Shown here in pieces: positions 17,041 through 25,610 of a DNA stretch of 64,000 nt. The position numbers were made by a program, and so were the translations under genes. The notes under the pieces are model-generated. The model searched no databases and was not told the origin of the DNA. It was given only the letters and a program-made list of their open reading frames with translations. Every line of letters begins with the position of its first letter. The first letter of the stretch is position 1. This stretch comes from Myxococcales bacterium (GTDB taxonomy: Bacteria; Myxococcota_A; Polyangia; Nannocystales; Nannocystaceae). The stretch lies in the NCBI GenBank assembly GCA_020633295.1, contig JACKDW010000010.1, positions 124,001-188,000 on the forward strand. Reading direction: 5' to 3'.

Positions 17041-18963
17041 ATGGTCACGCCGTCACGAACACCGTCGCGCGCGCGCCTCGTCCGCGTCCACGCCCGCGCC
17101 CGCGCCCGCGCCCACGCCCACGCCCACGCGAGGATCGTCGGCGCGCTCGCGTGGGCGGCGGGCGGCCTGGCCCAGGCCGCGCCGACCGAGCCGCTCGAGC
17201 TCGAGCACGCGCTCGTCTCCTCGAAGGAGTGCGCGAGCTGTCACCTGTTCTTTAATCCGCCCGAGCTCGCCGATCAGCCGAACATCAGCCCGCAGGCCTA
17301 CACCGGCTCGATGATGGCGAACGCCGCGCGCGACCCCGTGTTCTGGGCCGACGTCGCGATCGCGCACCAGGACGCGCCCGGCGAGACCGAGGACTGCGTG
17401 CGCTGCCACGCGCCGCGGGCCTTCCTCGAGGGGCGCGGCGACGCGATCTCGATCGACGAGCTCGCGCCGACGGATCTCGAGGGGGTGACGTGCGAGCTGT
17501 GCCACCGGATGCTCGACGACGGCGTGACGCCGCCCGGCGACGCGCGCTACGTGATCGACGACCTCGCCGTCGGCGGGCTGGTCCCGCGCCGCGGGCCGTG
17601 GGCCTACGCGCCCGAGGACGACCCGGAGCACCCGACGAGCGACGACAACGCGCTCCTCGAGTCCGGCGAGCTGTGCGGCACCTGCCACGACGTCACGACC
17701 GCGCGCGAGCGCGTCGACGACGACGGGCAGCCCGTGGGCGCGCTGTTCAACGAGCAGCGGACCTATCGCGAGTGGCTGTACAGCGACTACTCCGGCGGCA
17801 CCGTGCGCAGCTGTCAGTACTGTCACATGCCGCCGCTGCTCGACGTCGCCGGCTGCGACGCGTTTAACCTGGCGAAGAAGACACACCCCACAGGCGGCCG
17901 ACGGCACGACCTCGTGGGGATCAACCTCGGGGTCATGCGCCTCGTGCAGGCGATGTACGGCGACGCGGGCACCGGCGAGCTCGACGACGGCTACTTCGAG
18001 CTCTCGCGGGCGCGCGTCGCCGACATGCAGGCGCAGTCGGCCAAGCTCAAGGTCGAGTTCCCCGCCGAGCTCGACCTGACCGCGGGCGTCCCCGCGCTGC
18101 CCGTCACCGTCATCAACGAGACCGGGCACAAGCTGCCGACCGGCTACTCCGAGGGGCGCGTGATGTGGCTCGAGTTCACGGCCACCTACGGCGACGCGGT
18201 GATCTACGGCTCAGGGCGCTGGGACGCGCGCGCGCGCGCGATCGAGGCCGACGCGCAGGTCCGCCGCTACGAGGCGATCGCCGAGGAGTACGGCACCGGC
18301 GTCCGCCACCACCTGCTGCGCAACAACCACTGGATCGTCGACAACCGCATCCCGCCGCGCGGGCTGATCAAGAACCTCGAGACCGACCCCGTGGGCGATC
18401 GCTACGCCCTGCAAGAGAACGACACGTGGCCGGGGCGCGACGCGTTCAGCTACAGCTTCCCGCCGGCGCAGGTCGTCTCGCAGGGCCCGGAGGTCGCGGC
18501 CGAGGTCACGCTGCGGGTGCGCCTGCTCTACCTCGTCAACACGCCGGAGTACGTCGAATTTCTGGAGGCCGAGAACGTCACCAACGCGGCCGGGTCGGAG
18601 CTCGCCGCGCTGTTCGAGGACCACGGCGCGCCCGAGCCGGCGCTGCTCGGCGAGCAGGAGGTCACCGTGCCGCTGCTCGGCCTGCTGCCGCCGGTCGATG
18701 ACGGCGGCGAGAGCGACGCGAGCACGGGCGACGCGGGCACAGGCGACTCGGGCTCAGACGGCGACCCGAGCGCCGGGACCGGCGAGACCGGCGAGACCGA
18801 GAGCTCCACGGGGAGCGCCGCCGAGAGTTCGGGCGACTCGGACAGCGGGGGGAGCGACGCGATGTCCGGCGGGTGCGCGTGCGCCCACGCGCCGAGCACG
18901 GCGCCGACGTCGGCGCTGTGGCTGCTCGCGCTCGTGGGCCTGCGTCGACGCGCGCGGCGTTGA
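17041..18963 (+). CDS. Five-haem c-type cytochrome with MYXO-CTERM-like tail
   Basis: 640 residues from ATG 17041 (open further upstream, but this ATG precedes an Arg/His-rich n-region and the hydrophobic GALAWAAGGLAQAA). Five CxxCH haem motifs: CASCH, CVRCH, CELCH, CGTCH and CQYCH, all in the first ~270 residues. Spacing and the following beta-rich region with TGHKLPTGYSEGR resemble multihaem electron-transfer cytochromes of the NapC/cytochrome c554 type. The C-terminus is a Gly/Ser/Asp linker followed by GGCACAH, a hydrophobic segment WLLALVGL and RRRARR, i.e. a MYXO-CTERM-like sorting signal. The n-region repeat ARARARAHAHAHAHA is unusual. Confidence 0.8.
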   Translation: MVTPSRTPSRARLVRVHARARARAHAHAHARIVGALAWAAGGLAQAAPTEPLELEHALVSSKECASCHLFFNPPELADQPNISPQAYTGSMMANAARDPVFWADVAIAHQDAPGETEDCVRCHAPRAFLEGRGDAISIDELAPTDLEGVTCELCHRMLDDGVTPPGDARYVIDDLAVGGLVPRRGPWAYAPEDDPEHPTSDDNALLESGELCGTCHDVTTARERVDDDGQPVGALFNEQRTYREWLYSDYSGGTVRSCQYCHMPPLLDVAGCDAFNLAKKTHPTGGRRHDLVGINLGVMRLVQAMYGDAGTGELDDGYFELSRARVADMQAQSAKLKVEFPAELDLTAGVPALPVTVINETGHKLPTGYSEGRVMWLEFTATYGDAVIYGSGRWDARARAIEADAQVRRYEAIAEEYGTGVRHHLLRNNHWIVDNRIPPRGLIKNLETDPVGDRYALQENDTWPGRDAFSYSFPPAQVVSQGPEVAAEVTLRVRLLYLVNTPEYVEFLEAENVTNAAGSELAALFEDHGAPEPALLGEQEVTVPLLGLLPPVDDGGESDASTGDAGTGDSGSDGDPSAGTGETGETESSTGSAAESSGDSDSGGSDAMSGGCACAHAPSTAPTSALWLLALVGLRRRARR

Positions 18964-18989
18964 ACCACGCGCTCCCGGGCCTGCGCGCG

Positions 18990-19014
18990 CCGGGGCGGCG
19001 CGCGGCCGCCCCGG
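18990..19014. terminator. Bidirectional hairpin terminator between convergent genes
   Basis: A perfect 10-bp stem (CCGGGGCGGC / GCCGCCCCGG) with a 5-nt loop lies in the 62-bp gap between the cytochrome and the SnoaL-like gene, which converge here. Confidence 0.55.
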
Positions 19015-19025
19015 TCGTCCGCCGC

Positions 19026-19403
19026 TCAGCCGCCCTTGAAGAAGAACTCCTCGCGGATGATCTTGCCGTTGCTCACCGTGTAGATGGCGACCTCCTCCAT
19101 CTGGATGCGCTGGTTGCCCATCGGCTTGCTCGTCACGTCGTAGTCGAAGATGACCGCGAAGCGATCGTCGCCGTGGGGGTACGGCCCCTTGACCGTCGAC
19201 CTGTGGACCTCGTGGTTCTCGGACCACCACTTGCCCTTGCCGAGCGCGGCCTGCTTGCCCTGCATCTCGCGCGGGAAGCCCTCGCCTGACATCGCCTCGA
19301 CGCTGCAGATGTCATCGGAGTAGAGCGTCTCGATGGCCCGCAAATTCTGGCCCTCGCGGCACAGCGCGACGAGCTTCTCACCTACTGACTTGGCGTTCTC
19401 CAT
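19026..19403 (-). CDS. SnoaL/NTF2-like cone-fold protein
   Basis: 125 residues from ATG 19403, with AGGAG eight nt upstream supporting this start over longer ones. The pattern VGEKLVALCREGQNLRAIETLYSDDICSVEA, then FAVIFDYDVT, and the C-terminal VAIYTVSNGKIIREEFFF is the typical NTF2/SnoaL-like layout of a small alpha-beta cone with a closing W/F-rich strand. Proteins of this family are steroid isomerase-like enzymes or binding proteins; nothing here fixes a substrate. Codon use is slightly less GC-rich than its neighbours. Confidence 0.75.
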   Translation of the reverse strand: MENAKSVGEKLVALCREGQNLRAIETLYSDDICSVEAMSGEGFPREMQGKQAALGKGKWWSENHEVHRSTVKGPYPHGDDRFAVIFDYDVTSKPMGNQRIQMEEVAIYTVSNGKIIREEFFFKGG

Positions 19404-19704
19404 AAGGTCACTCCTGTGTTCGCGCGGCGGGCCGCGCCCGCGCGCGTTCCTTCCTTGGTGCGGCGCGAGCACAGCACGTCGACGCGGCGCGGGCAATCTT
19501 CCGCGAATGCGGGACTTCAGTGATCGCCTGGTGATCTGCGGCACGCTCGCGACGCGACGCGACGCGACGCGCCTCCGCGTTCGCGTGGCTATTCAGTCAG
19601 GTGTGATGATTGGCCCCGGGCGTATCGGCGTTCAAGCGGCGAAGGGCCGCCCGCGAACGCCGGCGACCCTCCGCGTCGTCTCGAGCCCCGGCGGGGCGCC
19701 GCGA
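19404..19704. other. 301-bp intergenic region
   Basis: It separates the SnoaL-like start from the stop of the fibro-slime gene. It holds a short CGACG-type tandem repeat (19549-19570, GCGACGCGACGC units). No coding region is supported. Confidence 0.4.
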
Positions 19705-20832
19705 TCACTGCGGCACGAAGCAATTGATCGAGGTGTCGATGCGGAAGTTCGAGCCGCTCTCGCAGCGCTCGGCGTGGAACACGTCGAGCGAGTACGTCTC
19801 GTTCGGCGTGAGCCCGAGCGTGTCGAGATCGATGGTGCCCATGTCCGGCGGGTGCAGCCCGCCGAGGTCCATCGCCAGCTGCCCGTCGATGTACACCCAG
19901 ACGTCGTCGTCGCCGATGAAGGTGAACTGCTGACCGGGCTCGTAGATGAAGTTGGTGTGGATCTCGGTGGTGAACGAGCCGTTGCGATCCGGGAAGGTCT
20001 GCCCCGACCAGTTCGGGGTGATGTTGTTGCCCCAGCCCATGTCCGTCAGCGGGTAGAACATGTCGCTCGAGAAGCTCCACAGCCCGGGCATGATCTCCAT
20101 CAACGCGATCTCGCCCTGGATCTCGACGTTGACGTCCTGCACGGGGTTGTACCACTCGGAGAACGACGCCTGCGACGTGATCTGCGGGTTCGAGCCGTTC
20201 CAGTTGCCGGGCGGCGGCGGCGGGTTGGGGTTGAAGATCGGCTTGTTGTCGTTGCCGAGCTGGTTCTGGACGAGCCCGGGGCGCGCGATGTTGCCGAACA
20301 TGTGACAGCCGAAGTCGACGTGCAGCGGCATGAAGTCGCGGTACGTCACCGGCAGGTTGCCGCACTCGATCATGCCGCCGGTGTCGGTGTCGGTGTCGGT
20401 GTCGGTCGGGTCGCCGGTGGTGGTGCTGTCGGTGTCGCTCGGGTCGCCGGTGGTGGTGCTGTCGGTGTCGCTCGGGTCGACCGTGGTGGTGCTGTCGGTG
20501 TCGCTCGGGTCCTCGGTCGCGGTCGCGTCGGTGACCGTCGAGTTCGACGTCGCCGAGGCGTCGCTGTCGCTGACGCCCGCGGTGGTGCTCACCGACGTCG
20601 AGGAGTCGCTGGCGCCCGAGTCGGAGCCGCCCCCCGCGGTCGTCGACACGCCCGAGTCCGAGCCGCCCTGGGTCGAGCCCGAGTCGCTCTCGCTCGCCTC
20701 CGTCTCCGTGCTGGTCTCGCTCGCGCTCTCGCCCGCGCTCTCGCTGGTCCCGCCGCTGTCGCCGCAGGCGCCCGCGAGGGCGAGCAGCGCGGCCAGGCCG
20801 ACTCCGCCGATGCCATCTCGAATCATGCTCAT
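19705..20832 (-). CDS. Fibro-slime domain lipoprotein
   Basis: 375 residues. Lipobox LALAGAC, then a long low-complexity linker with TTTGDPSDTDS units repeated about four times. From residue ~165 the fibro-slime/PA14-like domain is plain: VTYRDFMPLHVDFGCHMF, FIGDDDVWVYIDGQLAMDLGG and GSNFRIDTSINCF. The DDDVWVYIDG motif is the calcium/sugar-binding strand typical of this domain in Nannocystis and Fibrobacter surface proteins. It is probably an adhesin- or matrix-type surface lipoprotein. The upstream region carries an AT-rich dyad at 20863-20878. Confidence 0.85.
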   Translation of the reverse strand: MSMIRDGIGGVGLAALLALAGACGDSGGTSESAGESASETSTETEASESDSGSTQGGSDSGVSTTAGGGSDSGASDSSTSVSTTAGVSDSDASATSNSTVTDATATEDPSDTDSTTTVDPSDTDSTTTGDPSDTDSTTTGDPTDTDTDTDTGGMIECGNLPVTYRDFMPLHVDFGCHMFGNIARPGLVQNQLGNDNKPIFNPNPPPPPGNWNGSNPQITSQASFSEWYNPVQDVNVEIQGEIALMEIMPGLWSFSSDMFYPLTDMGWGNNITPNWSGQTFPDRNGSFTTEIHTNFIYEPGQQFTFIGDDDVWVYIDGQLAMDLGGLHPPDMGTIDLDTLGLTPNETYSLDVFHAERCESGSNFRIDTSINCFVPQ

Positions 20833-20862
20833 GCGGGCGAGTCTAGCCGCGCGCAGATTAAT

Positions 20863-20878
20863 ATGCCTCTAGAGACAT
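20863..20878. repeat. 16-bp AT-rich dyad (6-4-6)
   Basis: ATGCCTCTAGAGACAT: 6-bp arms with one mismatch and a 4-bp centre, 31 bp upstream of the fibro-slime gene start. It is similar in size and half-site (ATGNCY) to the dyads at 37866, 45282 and 49634. Confidence 0.45.
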
Positions 20879-21170
20879 GTTGTAACGTCGCGAATTTCGG
20901 GCGGCCGCGCGGGGGCTCACGGCTCGCGGCGGTCGGGGAAACCCCTGTCGCGCGCGACGCCGCGCGCCCGCGCGTCCGGCCGCAGTCGCTGCGCGTGCGT
21001 GTCCGTCGCAGGCGCGCCTACGATCGGCGCGTGCTGACCCCGCGCCCGACGTGCTCGTCCCGCGCCCGCGCGCGAGACGACGAGAGCCGCTTCGAGGGCT
21101 CGCCGTGAGATGACGGTAGCCGCTGGAGCTGCACAAACTAAACCGCGCACCGAGCACGCTCTCGACGCCG

Positions 21171-21338
21171 ATGATCAAGAGCGAGCTGATCCGGATCCTG
21201 CGCCACCTCGGCGTGCCGACGGAGCGCGCCGCGTCGCTGCGGACGCTCGCCGATCGAGCGCGGGCGCTGGACCGCGAGGACCCGGCGGCGCGGCGCGCCT
21301 CGACGCTCGCGGCCGTGCTGTTCGCTCGCCTCGGCTGA
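21171..21338 (+). CDS. Possible 55-aa protein
   Basis: A short frame MIKSELIRILRHLGVPTERAASL... to VLFARLG then TGA, with GC-ending codons almost throughout, as in real genes of this genome. It would be a small basic, mostly helical protein. No Shine-Dalgarno is evident. It sits alone in the 758-bp gap between the fibro-slime gene and the DUF1592 gene (20833-21590), in which I see nothing else coding. Confidence 0.4.
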   Translation: MIKSELIRILRHLGVPTERAASLRTLADRARALDREDPAARRASTLAAVLFARLG

Positions 21339-21590
21339 GCCGCGTAGCGAGCTCCGCCGCGTGCTCATCCACGCGGACGCGCGGACTCGCGCGCCCGCCC
21401 GGAGATCGCGAGCGCGGCGGGGTCCTCGGCCGCGGGCGCGCGAGCCTGTGCACATACAGCGATCGCGTGGCCTGTTGGACAGCTAAACCGCGGTCGCGCG
21501 CGGTCGCGCGACTCCGCGCGCGCGTCGTCATGACGGGGGCGACGATCGTTGTAGTAGCATCGGTCCGCGTTGCCGAAGGTGAGGTCGTCG

Positions 21591-23390
21591 ATGGTCGAGG
21601 ACGCAGCAGGATGGGAGCAGGAGCGCGGGCGACCGCCCGCGGCCGCGCGCGCGTGCGTCGGCGTGACGGGGTCGCTGACGCTGTGCCTGCTGTGCGCGCC
21701 CGCGCTCGCGTGCGGCGATGATGCTGGCCGTGAGGCCAGCACGGGCGGCGAGTCGTCGGGGGTCGCGTCGGCGCCCGGCGTGACGACGGCGGCGACGGGC
21801 GGCGCGGACGACGACGACGATGACGACGACGACACGTCGCCCTCGGCGTGTCAGGGCGCGCCGGCGGTGGCCGAGGCGCAGCTCCGCCGGCTCTCGCACC
21901 GCGAGTACAACAACACCGTGCGCGACCTCCTCGGCGACGAGACGCGGCCCGCCGACGCGTTCCCGCCCGAGGAGGAGAAGTACGGCTTCAACAACATCGC
22001 CGAGGCGCAGTCGAGCTCGGAGCTGCTCGTCGAGGGCTACATGGGCGCCGCCGAGGCGCTCGCGGCCGCGGCGGTCCTGGAGCTCGACGCGCTGCTGCCC
22101 TGCGACCCGCAGGTCATCGGCGAGCTCGAGTGCGGTCAGCAGTTCATCGCCGCGTTCGGGCGGCGCGCGTTCCGGCGCGCGCTGACCGACGAGGAGCGCG
22201 CGCGCATGGAGGGCGTGCTCGCGTGGGGGCTCGCCGAGGAGGGCCTCGCGCTCGGGGTCGAGCTCGTCATCCAGGCGATGCTGCAGTCGGCGCACTTCCT
22301 CTACCGCGTCGAGCTCGGCACGCCTGACCCCGACGGCGACGGCGTCGTCCGCCTGCGCGATCACGAGATCGCGTCGCGGCTCTCGTACCTGCTGTGGAAC
22401 TCGATGCCCGACGAGACGCTGCTGGCGGCCGCGGACGCGGGGGCGCTGGCGACCGGGGCGCAGATCCGGGCGCAGGCCGAGCGCATGCTGGCGGACCCGC
22501 GCGCGCGCGACAGCGTGCTCGACTTCCACACGCAGGCGCTCAAGCTCGCGCAGCTCCCCAACGTCGCCCGCGATCCGGAGACCTACCCGGACTTCACCGA
22601 CGCGATCCGCGGCAAGCTCCTGCAGGAGACCGAGGCCTTCATCGAGCACGTGGTGTTCGAAGACGACGGCCGCCTCCGCACGCTGCTGACGGCGCCCTAC
22701 ACCTTCCTCGACGGCGCGCTCGCCAGCTACTACGCGCTCCCGGGCGCGGCCGGGCCGACGCTCGAGAAGGTCGCGCTGCCGCCGGCCAGCCACCGCGCGG
22801 GCATCCTGACCCACGGCTCGCTGCTCGCGGTGCTCGGCGGCTTCCAGAGCACGGCGCCGGTGCAGCGCGGCGTGTTCGTGCGCTCGCGCCTCTTGTGCAC
22901 CGAGATCCCGCCGCCGCCCGACAACATCGACTTCCAGCCGCCGGACGTCGACCCGAACGCGACCACGCGCGAGCGCTTCTCGCAGCACTCCGTCGACCCG
23001 ACCTGCTCCGCGTGCCATCAGTACATGGATCCGGTCGGCTTCGGCTTCGAGCACTTCGACGGCGTCGGCCGCTACCGCGCGGTCGAGAACGGCTTCCCCG
23101 TCGACGCGTCGGGCGAGCTGCTCGACGCGGGCGACGCCTCGGGCGAGTTCGACGGCGTGATCGCGCTGTCGCAGCGGCTCGCGGAGAGCGAGCAGGTGCG
23201 CGACTGCGTGGTCGAGCAGTGGTACCGCTACGCGTTCGCGCGCCCGGCCGCGGTCGATGACGCCTGCTCGATCGAGCAGGTGCGTGAGGTGTTCTCGCAG
23301 CGCGACGGGGACATCCGCGAGCTGCTCCTCGCGCTGACGGAGACCGACGCGTTCGCCTACGCGCGCGCGACCCCGGGAGGTGGAGCATGA
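21591..23390 (+). CDS. DUF1592/DUF1588/DUF1585 domain lipoprotein
   Basis: 599 residues. Lipobox-like LLCAPALAC, an acidic linker, then the fixed order of domains: DUF1587 (LRRLSHREYNNTVRDLLGDETRP), DUF1595 (FGRRAFRRALTDEERARM), DUF1592 (RDHEIASRLSYLLWNSMPDETLL, then ADPRARDSVLDFHTQ), DUF1588 (RAGILTHGSLLAVL, QRGVFVRSRLLCTEIPPPP, then the haem-type CSACHQYMDPVGFGFEHFD) and DUF1585 (YRYAFARPAAVDDAC, RELLLALTETDAF). These proteins are paired with DUF1552 proteins in Planctomycetes and Myxococcota; the reaction is unknown but one CxxCH suggests redox. ATG 21591 is preferred over an upstream TTG. Confidence 0.9.
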   Translation: MVEDAAGWEQERGRPPAAARACVGVTGSLTLCLLCAPALACGDDAGREASTGGESSGVASAPGVTTAATGGADDDDDDDDDTSPSACQGAPAVAEAQLRRLSHREYNNTVRDLLGDETRPADAFPPEEEKYGFNNIAEAQSSSELLVEGYMGAAEALAAAAVLELDALLPCDPQVIGELECGQQFIAAFGRRAFRRALTDEERARMEGVLAWGLAEEGLALGVELVIQAMLQSAHFLYRVELGTPDPDGDGVVRLRDHEIASRLSYLLWNSMPDETLLAAADAGALATGAQIRAQAERMLADPRARDSVLDFHTQALKLAQLPNVARDPETYPDFTDAIRGKLLQETEAFIEHVVFEDDGRLRTLLTAPYTFLDGALASYYALPGAAGPTLEKVALPPASHRAGILTHGSLLAVLGGFQSTAPVQRGVFVRSRLLCTEIPPPPDNIDFQPPDVDPNATTRERFSQHSVDPTCSACHQYMDPVGFGFEHFDGVGRYRAVENGFPVDASGELLDAGDASGEFDGVIALSQRLAESEQVRDCVVEQWYRYAFARPAAVDDACSIEQVREVFSQRDGDIRELLLALTETDAFAYARATPGGGA

Positions 23391-24691
23391 GGCGATTTCG
23401 ACTGTCCCGGCGGACGTTCCTCCGCGGCGCCGGCGGGATCGCGCTCGCGCTGCCGCTGCTGGAGATCATGCGCCCGCGAGCCGTCCGCGCGGCCGACGAC
23501 GCGCCCAAGCGCCTGATCCTGTGGTTCACCGCCAACGGCACCGTGCCCTCGGCCTGGACGCCGGGCCCGAACTTCGCGCTCGGGCCGATCCTCGAGCCGC
23601 TCGCGCCCCACAAGCAGGACCTGCTCGTGCTCTCCGGCCTCGGCCTCAACGCCGGCGGCGGCGACAAGAAGGGTCACAACCGCGGGATCGCGTGCCTGTG
23701 GACCGGGCTCCCACCGGAGGGCGGCAACGACGGCGAGAACAGCTACGCGACGGGGCCGTCGATCGATCAGCACATCGCCGCGAAGCTCGCCGGCGACACG
23801 CAGTTCGCGACGCTGGAGCTCGGCGTGCAGGTCAAGACCGCGCTGCCGCGCGGGCGCATGATCTACGCGGGCGCCGCGCAGCCGATCCCGCCCGAGGACG
23901 ACCCGTTCAAGGTCTACACGCGGCTGTTCGACGGGCTCGGCGAGAGCGCGGCCGAGCTCGAGGCGATCCGGGCCCGGCGCAAGACGGTGCTCGACGCGGT
24001 GATGAGCGACTACGAGTCCCTCGACAGCAAGCTCGGCGCCGCCGACCGCATCAAGCTCGAGGCGCACCTCGACAACCTGCGGGAGATCGAGCTGCGGCTC
24101 GACAAGCTCTACACGCTGCCCGACGCGTGCGAGGTCCCGGACCCGCCGCCGCAGTTCAACATCAAGAACAACGACCGCTTCCCCGAGCTGGGGCAGCTGC
24201 AGATGGACCTCCTGGTCATGGCGCTGGCCTGCGATCTCACGCGCGTGGCCAGCATCATGTGGTCGCACGCGCTCTCGAGCGTGGTGCACACCTGGCTCGG
24301 GCACACCGAGGTCCACCACACGATCTCGCACTTCGGCGACGGCGCGTCGAACGATCAGCTCGTCGCCATCAACGCCTGGTACTCCGCGCGCCTGAGCGAG
24401 CTGATCACGCGCCTGAAGGCGGTCCCGGAGGGCGACGGCACGCTGTTCGACCGCGTGGTGATCTGCTGCGGCAGCGAGCTCGGCAAGGGCCAGCCGCACT
24501 ACAACAGCCCGATCCCCTTCGTGCTCGCCGGCTCCTGCGGCGGCTACTTCGCGACGGGGCGCCACCTCGACTTCGCCGGCGCGTCGCACAACGATCTGCT
24601 GATCTCGCTGATGCACGCGATGGGCGTGCAGCAGAACACCTTCGGCGATCCGGCCCACGCGAGCGGTCCGCTCCCGGGGCTCACGGGGTGA
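23387..24691 (+). CDS. DUF1552 domain protein, Tat-exported
   Basis: 434 residues overlapping the DUF1592 stop by 4 nt (ATGA). The N-terminus has a twin-arginine signal (RRTFLRGAGGIALALPLLEI). The rest matches DUF1552: GTVPSAWTPGPNFALGPILEPL, GLGLNAGGGDKKGHNRGIACLWTG, a central helical part and GDGTLFDRVVICCGSELGKG near the end. The DUF1552 family belongs to the alkaline-phosphatase/sulfatase-like superfamily, and Tat export implies it folds with a cofactor before leaving the cell. Its fixed partnership with DUF1592 suggests a complex. Confidence 0.9.
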   Translation: MRRFRLSRRTFLRGAGGIALALPLLEIMRPRAVRAADDAPKRLILWFTANGTVPSAWTPGPNFALGPILEPLAPHKQDLLVLSGLGLNAGGGDKKGHNRGIACLWTGLPPEGGNDGENSYATGPSIDQHIAAKLAGDTQFATLELGVQVKTALPRGRMIYAGAAQPIPPEDDPFKVYTRLFDGLGESAAELEAIRARRKTVLDAVMSDYESLDSKLGAADRIKLEAHLDNLREIELRLDKLYTLPDACEVPDPPPQFNIKNNDRFPELGQLQMDLLVMALACDLTRVASIMWSHALSSVVHTWLGHTEVHHTISHFGDGASNDQLVAINAWYSARLSELITRLKAVPEGDGTLFDRVVICCGSELGKGQPHYNSPIPFVLAGSCGGYFATGRHLDFAGASHNDLLISLMHAMGVQQNTFGDPAHASGPLPGLTG

Positions 24692-25599
24692 CGAGGATGC
24701 GCGCGCGGGGACGCTGGCTGATCACGCTCATGGCCGCCGCGGTCGCGGTCGCCTGCGGCGGCCCGGACGCGCCTGAGGGCTCGCGCGGCTCCGACGGCGA
24801 GCTCACCGGCGCGTCCGCGAGCTCGACGGGCGCGACCGGGGCGGGGACGGACGCGAGCGACGCGAGCGCGGGCGCGACGACGACCGGGTCGACGACCGGG
24901 GCGCCGACCGAGTCGACGACCGGGTCGACGACCGGCGACGACGGCAGCGGCACGGGCGACGACTGGGCGACGGGCGGCAGCACCGGCGGGCACGAGGAGG
25001 GGGAGTGCGACTACGCGCTCGTGCACGCGCAGCCCGGCGCGGCGCTGTGGGTCTCGGACGAGCAGCCCGTGCTCGAGCTCAGCCCGCTCGCGCCGGGCGA
25101 GGGCTTCTACTGCATGCGCGTCGAGTTCGACATGCAGACGCTGGACAACCTCGAGGCGCTCGTCGACGCGCACGGCGGCTGCCCGGAGCTGCTGAGCATC
25201 GCGTCGATCTTCGGCACCACCGCGACCGGCGACGTGCTCGCGACCGCGTTCTTTCACCACCGCGCGTGGGAGGGCGAGACCTGCGCGGCGGTCGAGCCCC
25301 AGGCCGAGGCCGGCAACTACCTCGAGTACACCGCCGGCGTCGCGGGGCCATGGCCGCCGGGCCAGGTGTGGCACGTGACGCTCGAGGCCAAGCCGTGGCT
25401 GACGCGGCTCGAGCTCTCGCAGGGCGACGCGCGCGTCGGCCCGTCGATCGAGGCCGGGCTGTACCCGGCGAACGTCGAGGACACGCGCGACCCGGTGGTG
25501 CGGCTCGGCCAGCCGATGATCGTCTCGGAGAAGTTCTTCCCGTGGTTCGGGGCGACCTACGCGAACGTCGAGGTCTGGGCCGACGTCGCGCCGCCGTAG
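24688..25599 (+). CDS. Lipoprotein, third gene of the DUF1592-DUF1552 operon
   Basis: 303 residues from GTG 24688 (GTGA overlap with the DUF1552 stop); ATG 24697 is the alternative. Lipoprotein signal LITLMAAAVAVAC, then a Gly/Ser/Thr linker with TTGSTTGAPTESTTGSTTG. The ~190-residue globular part has three or four cysteines and a beta-rich pattern (LSPLAPGEGFYCMRVEFDMQTL, GNYLEYTAGVAGPWPPGQVWHV). No family is recognised. The 4-nt overlaps across all three genes make a tight operon, so it may be an accessory or anchoring subunit. Confidence 0.75.
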   Translation: MTRMRARGRWLITLMAAAVAVACGGPDAPEGSRGSDGELTGASASSTGATGAGTDASDASAGATTTGSTTGAPTESTTGSTTGDDGSGTGDDWATGGSTGGHEEGECDYALVHAQPGAALWVSDEQPVLELSPLAPGEGFYCMRVEFDMQTLDNLEALVDAHGGCPELLSIASIFGTTATGDVLATAFFHHRAWEGETCAAVEPQAEAGNYLEYTAGVAGPWPPGQVWHVTLEAKPWLTRLELSQGDARVGPSIEAGLYPANVEDTRDPVVRLGQPMIVSEKFFPWFGATYANVEVWADVAPP

Positions 25600-25610
25600 C
25601 GGCCGGCTGC

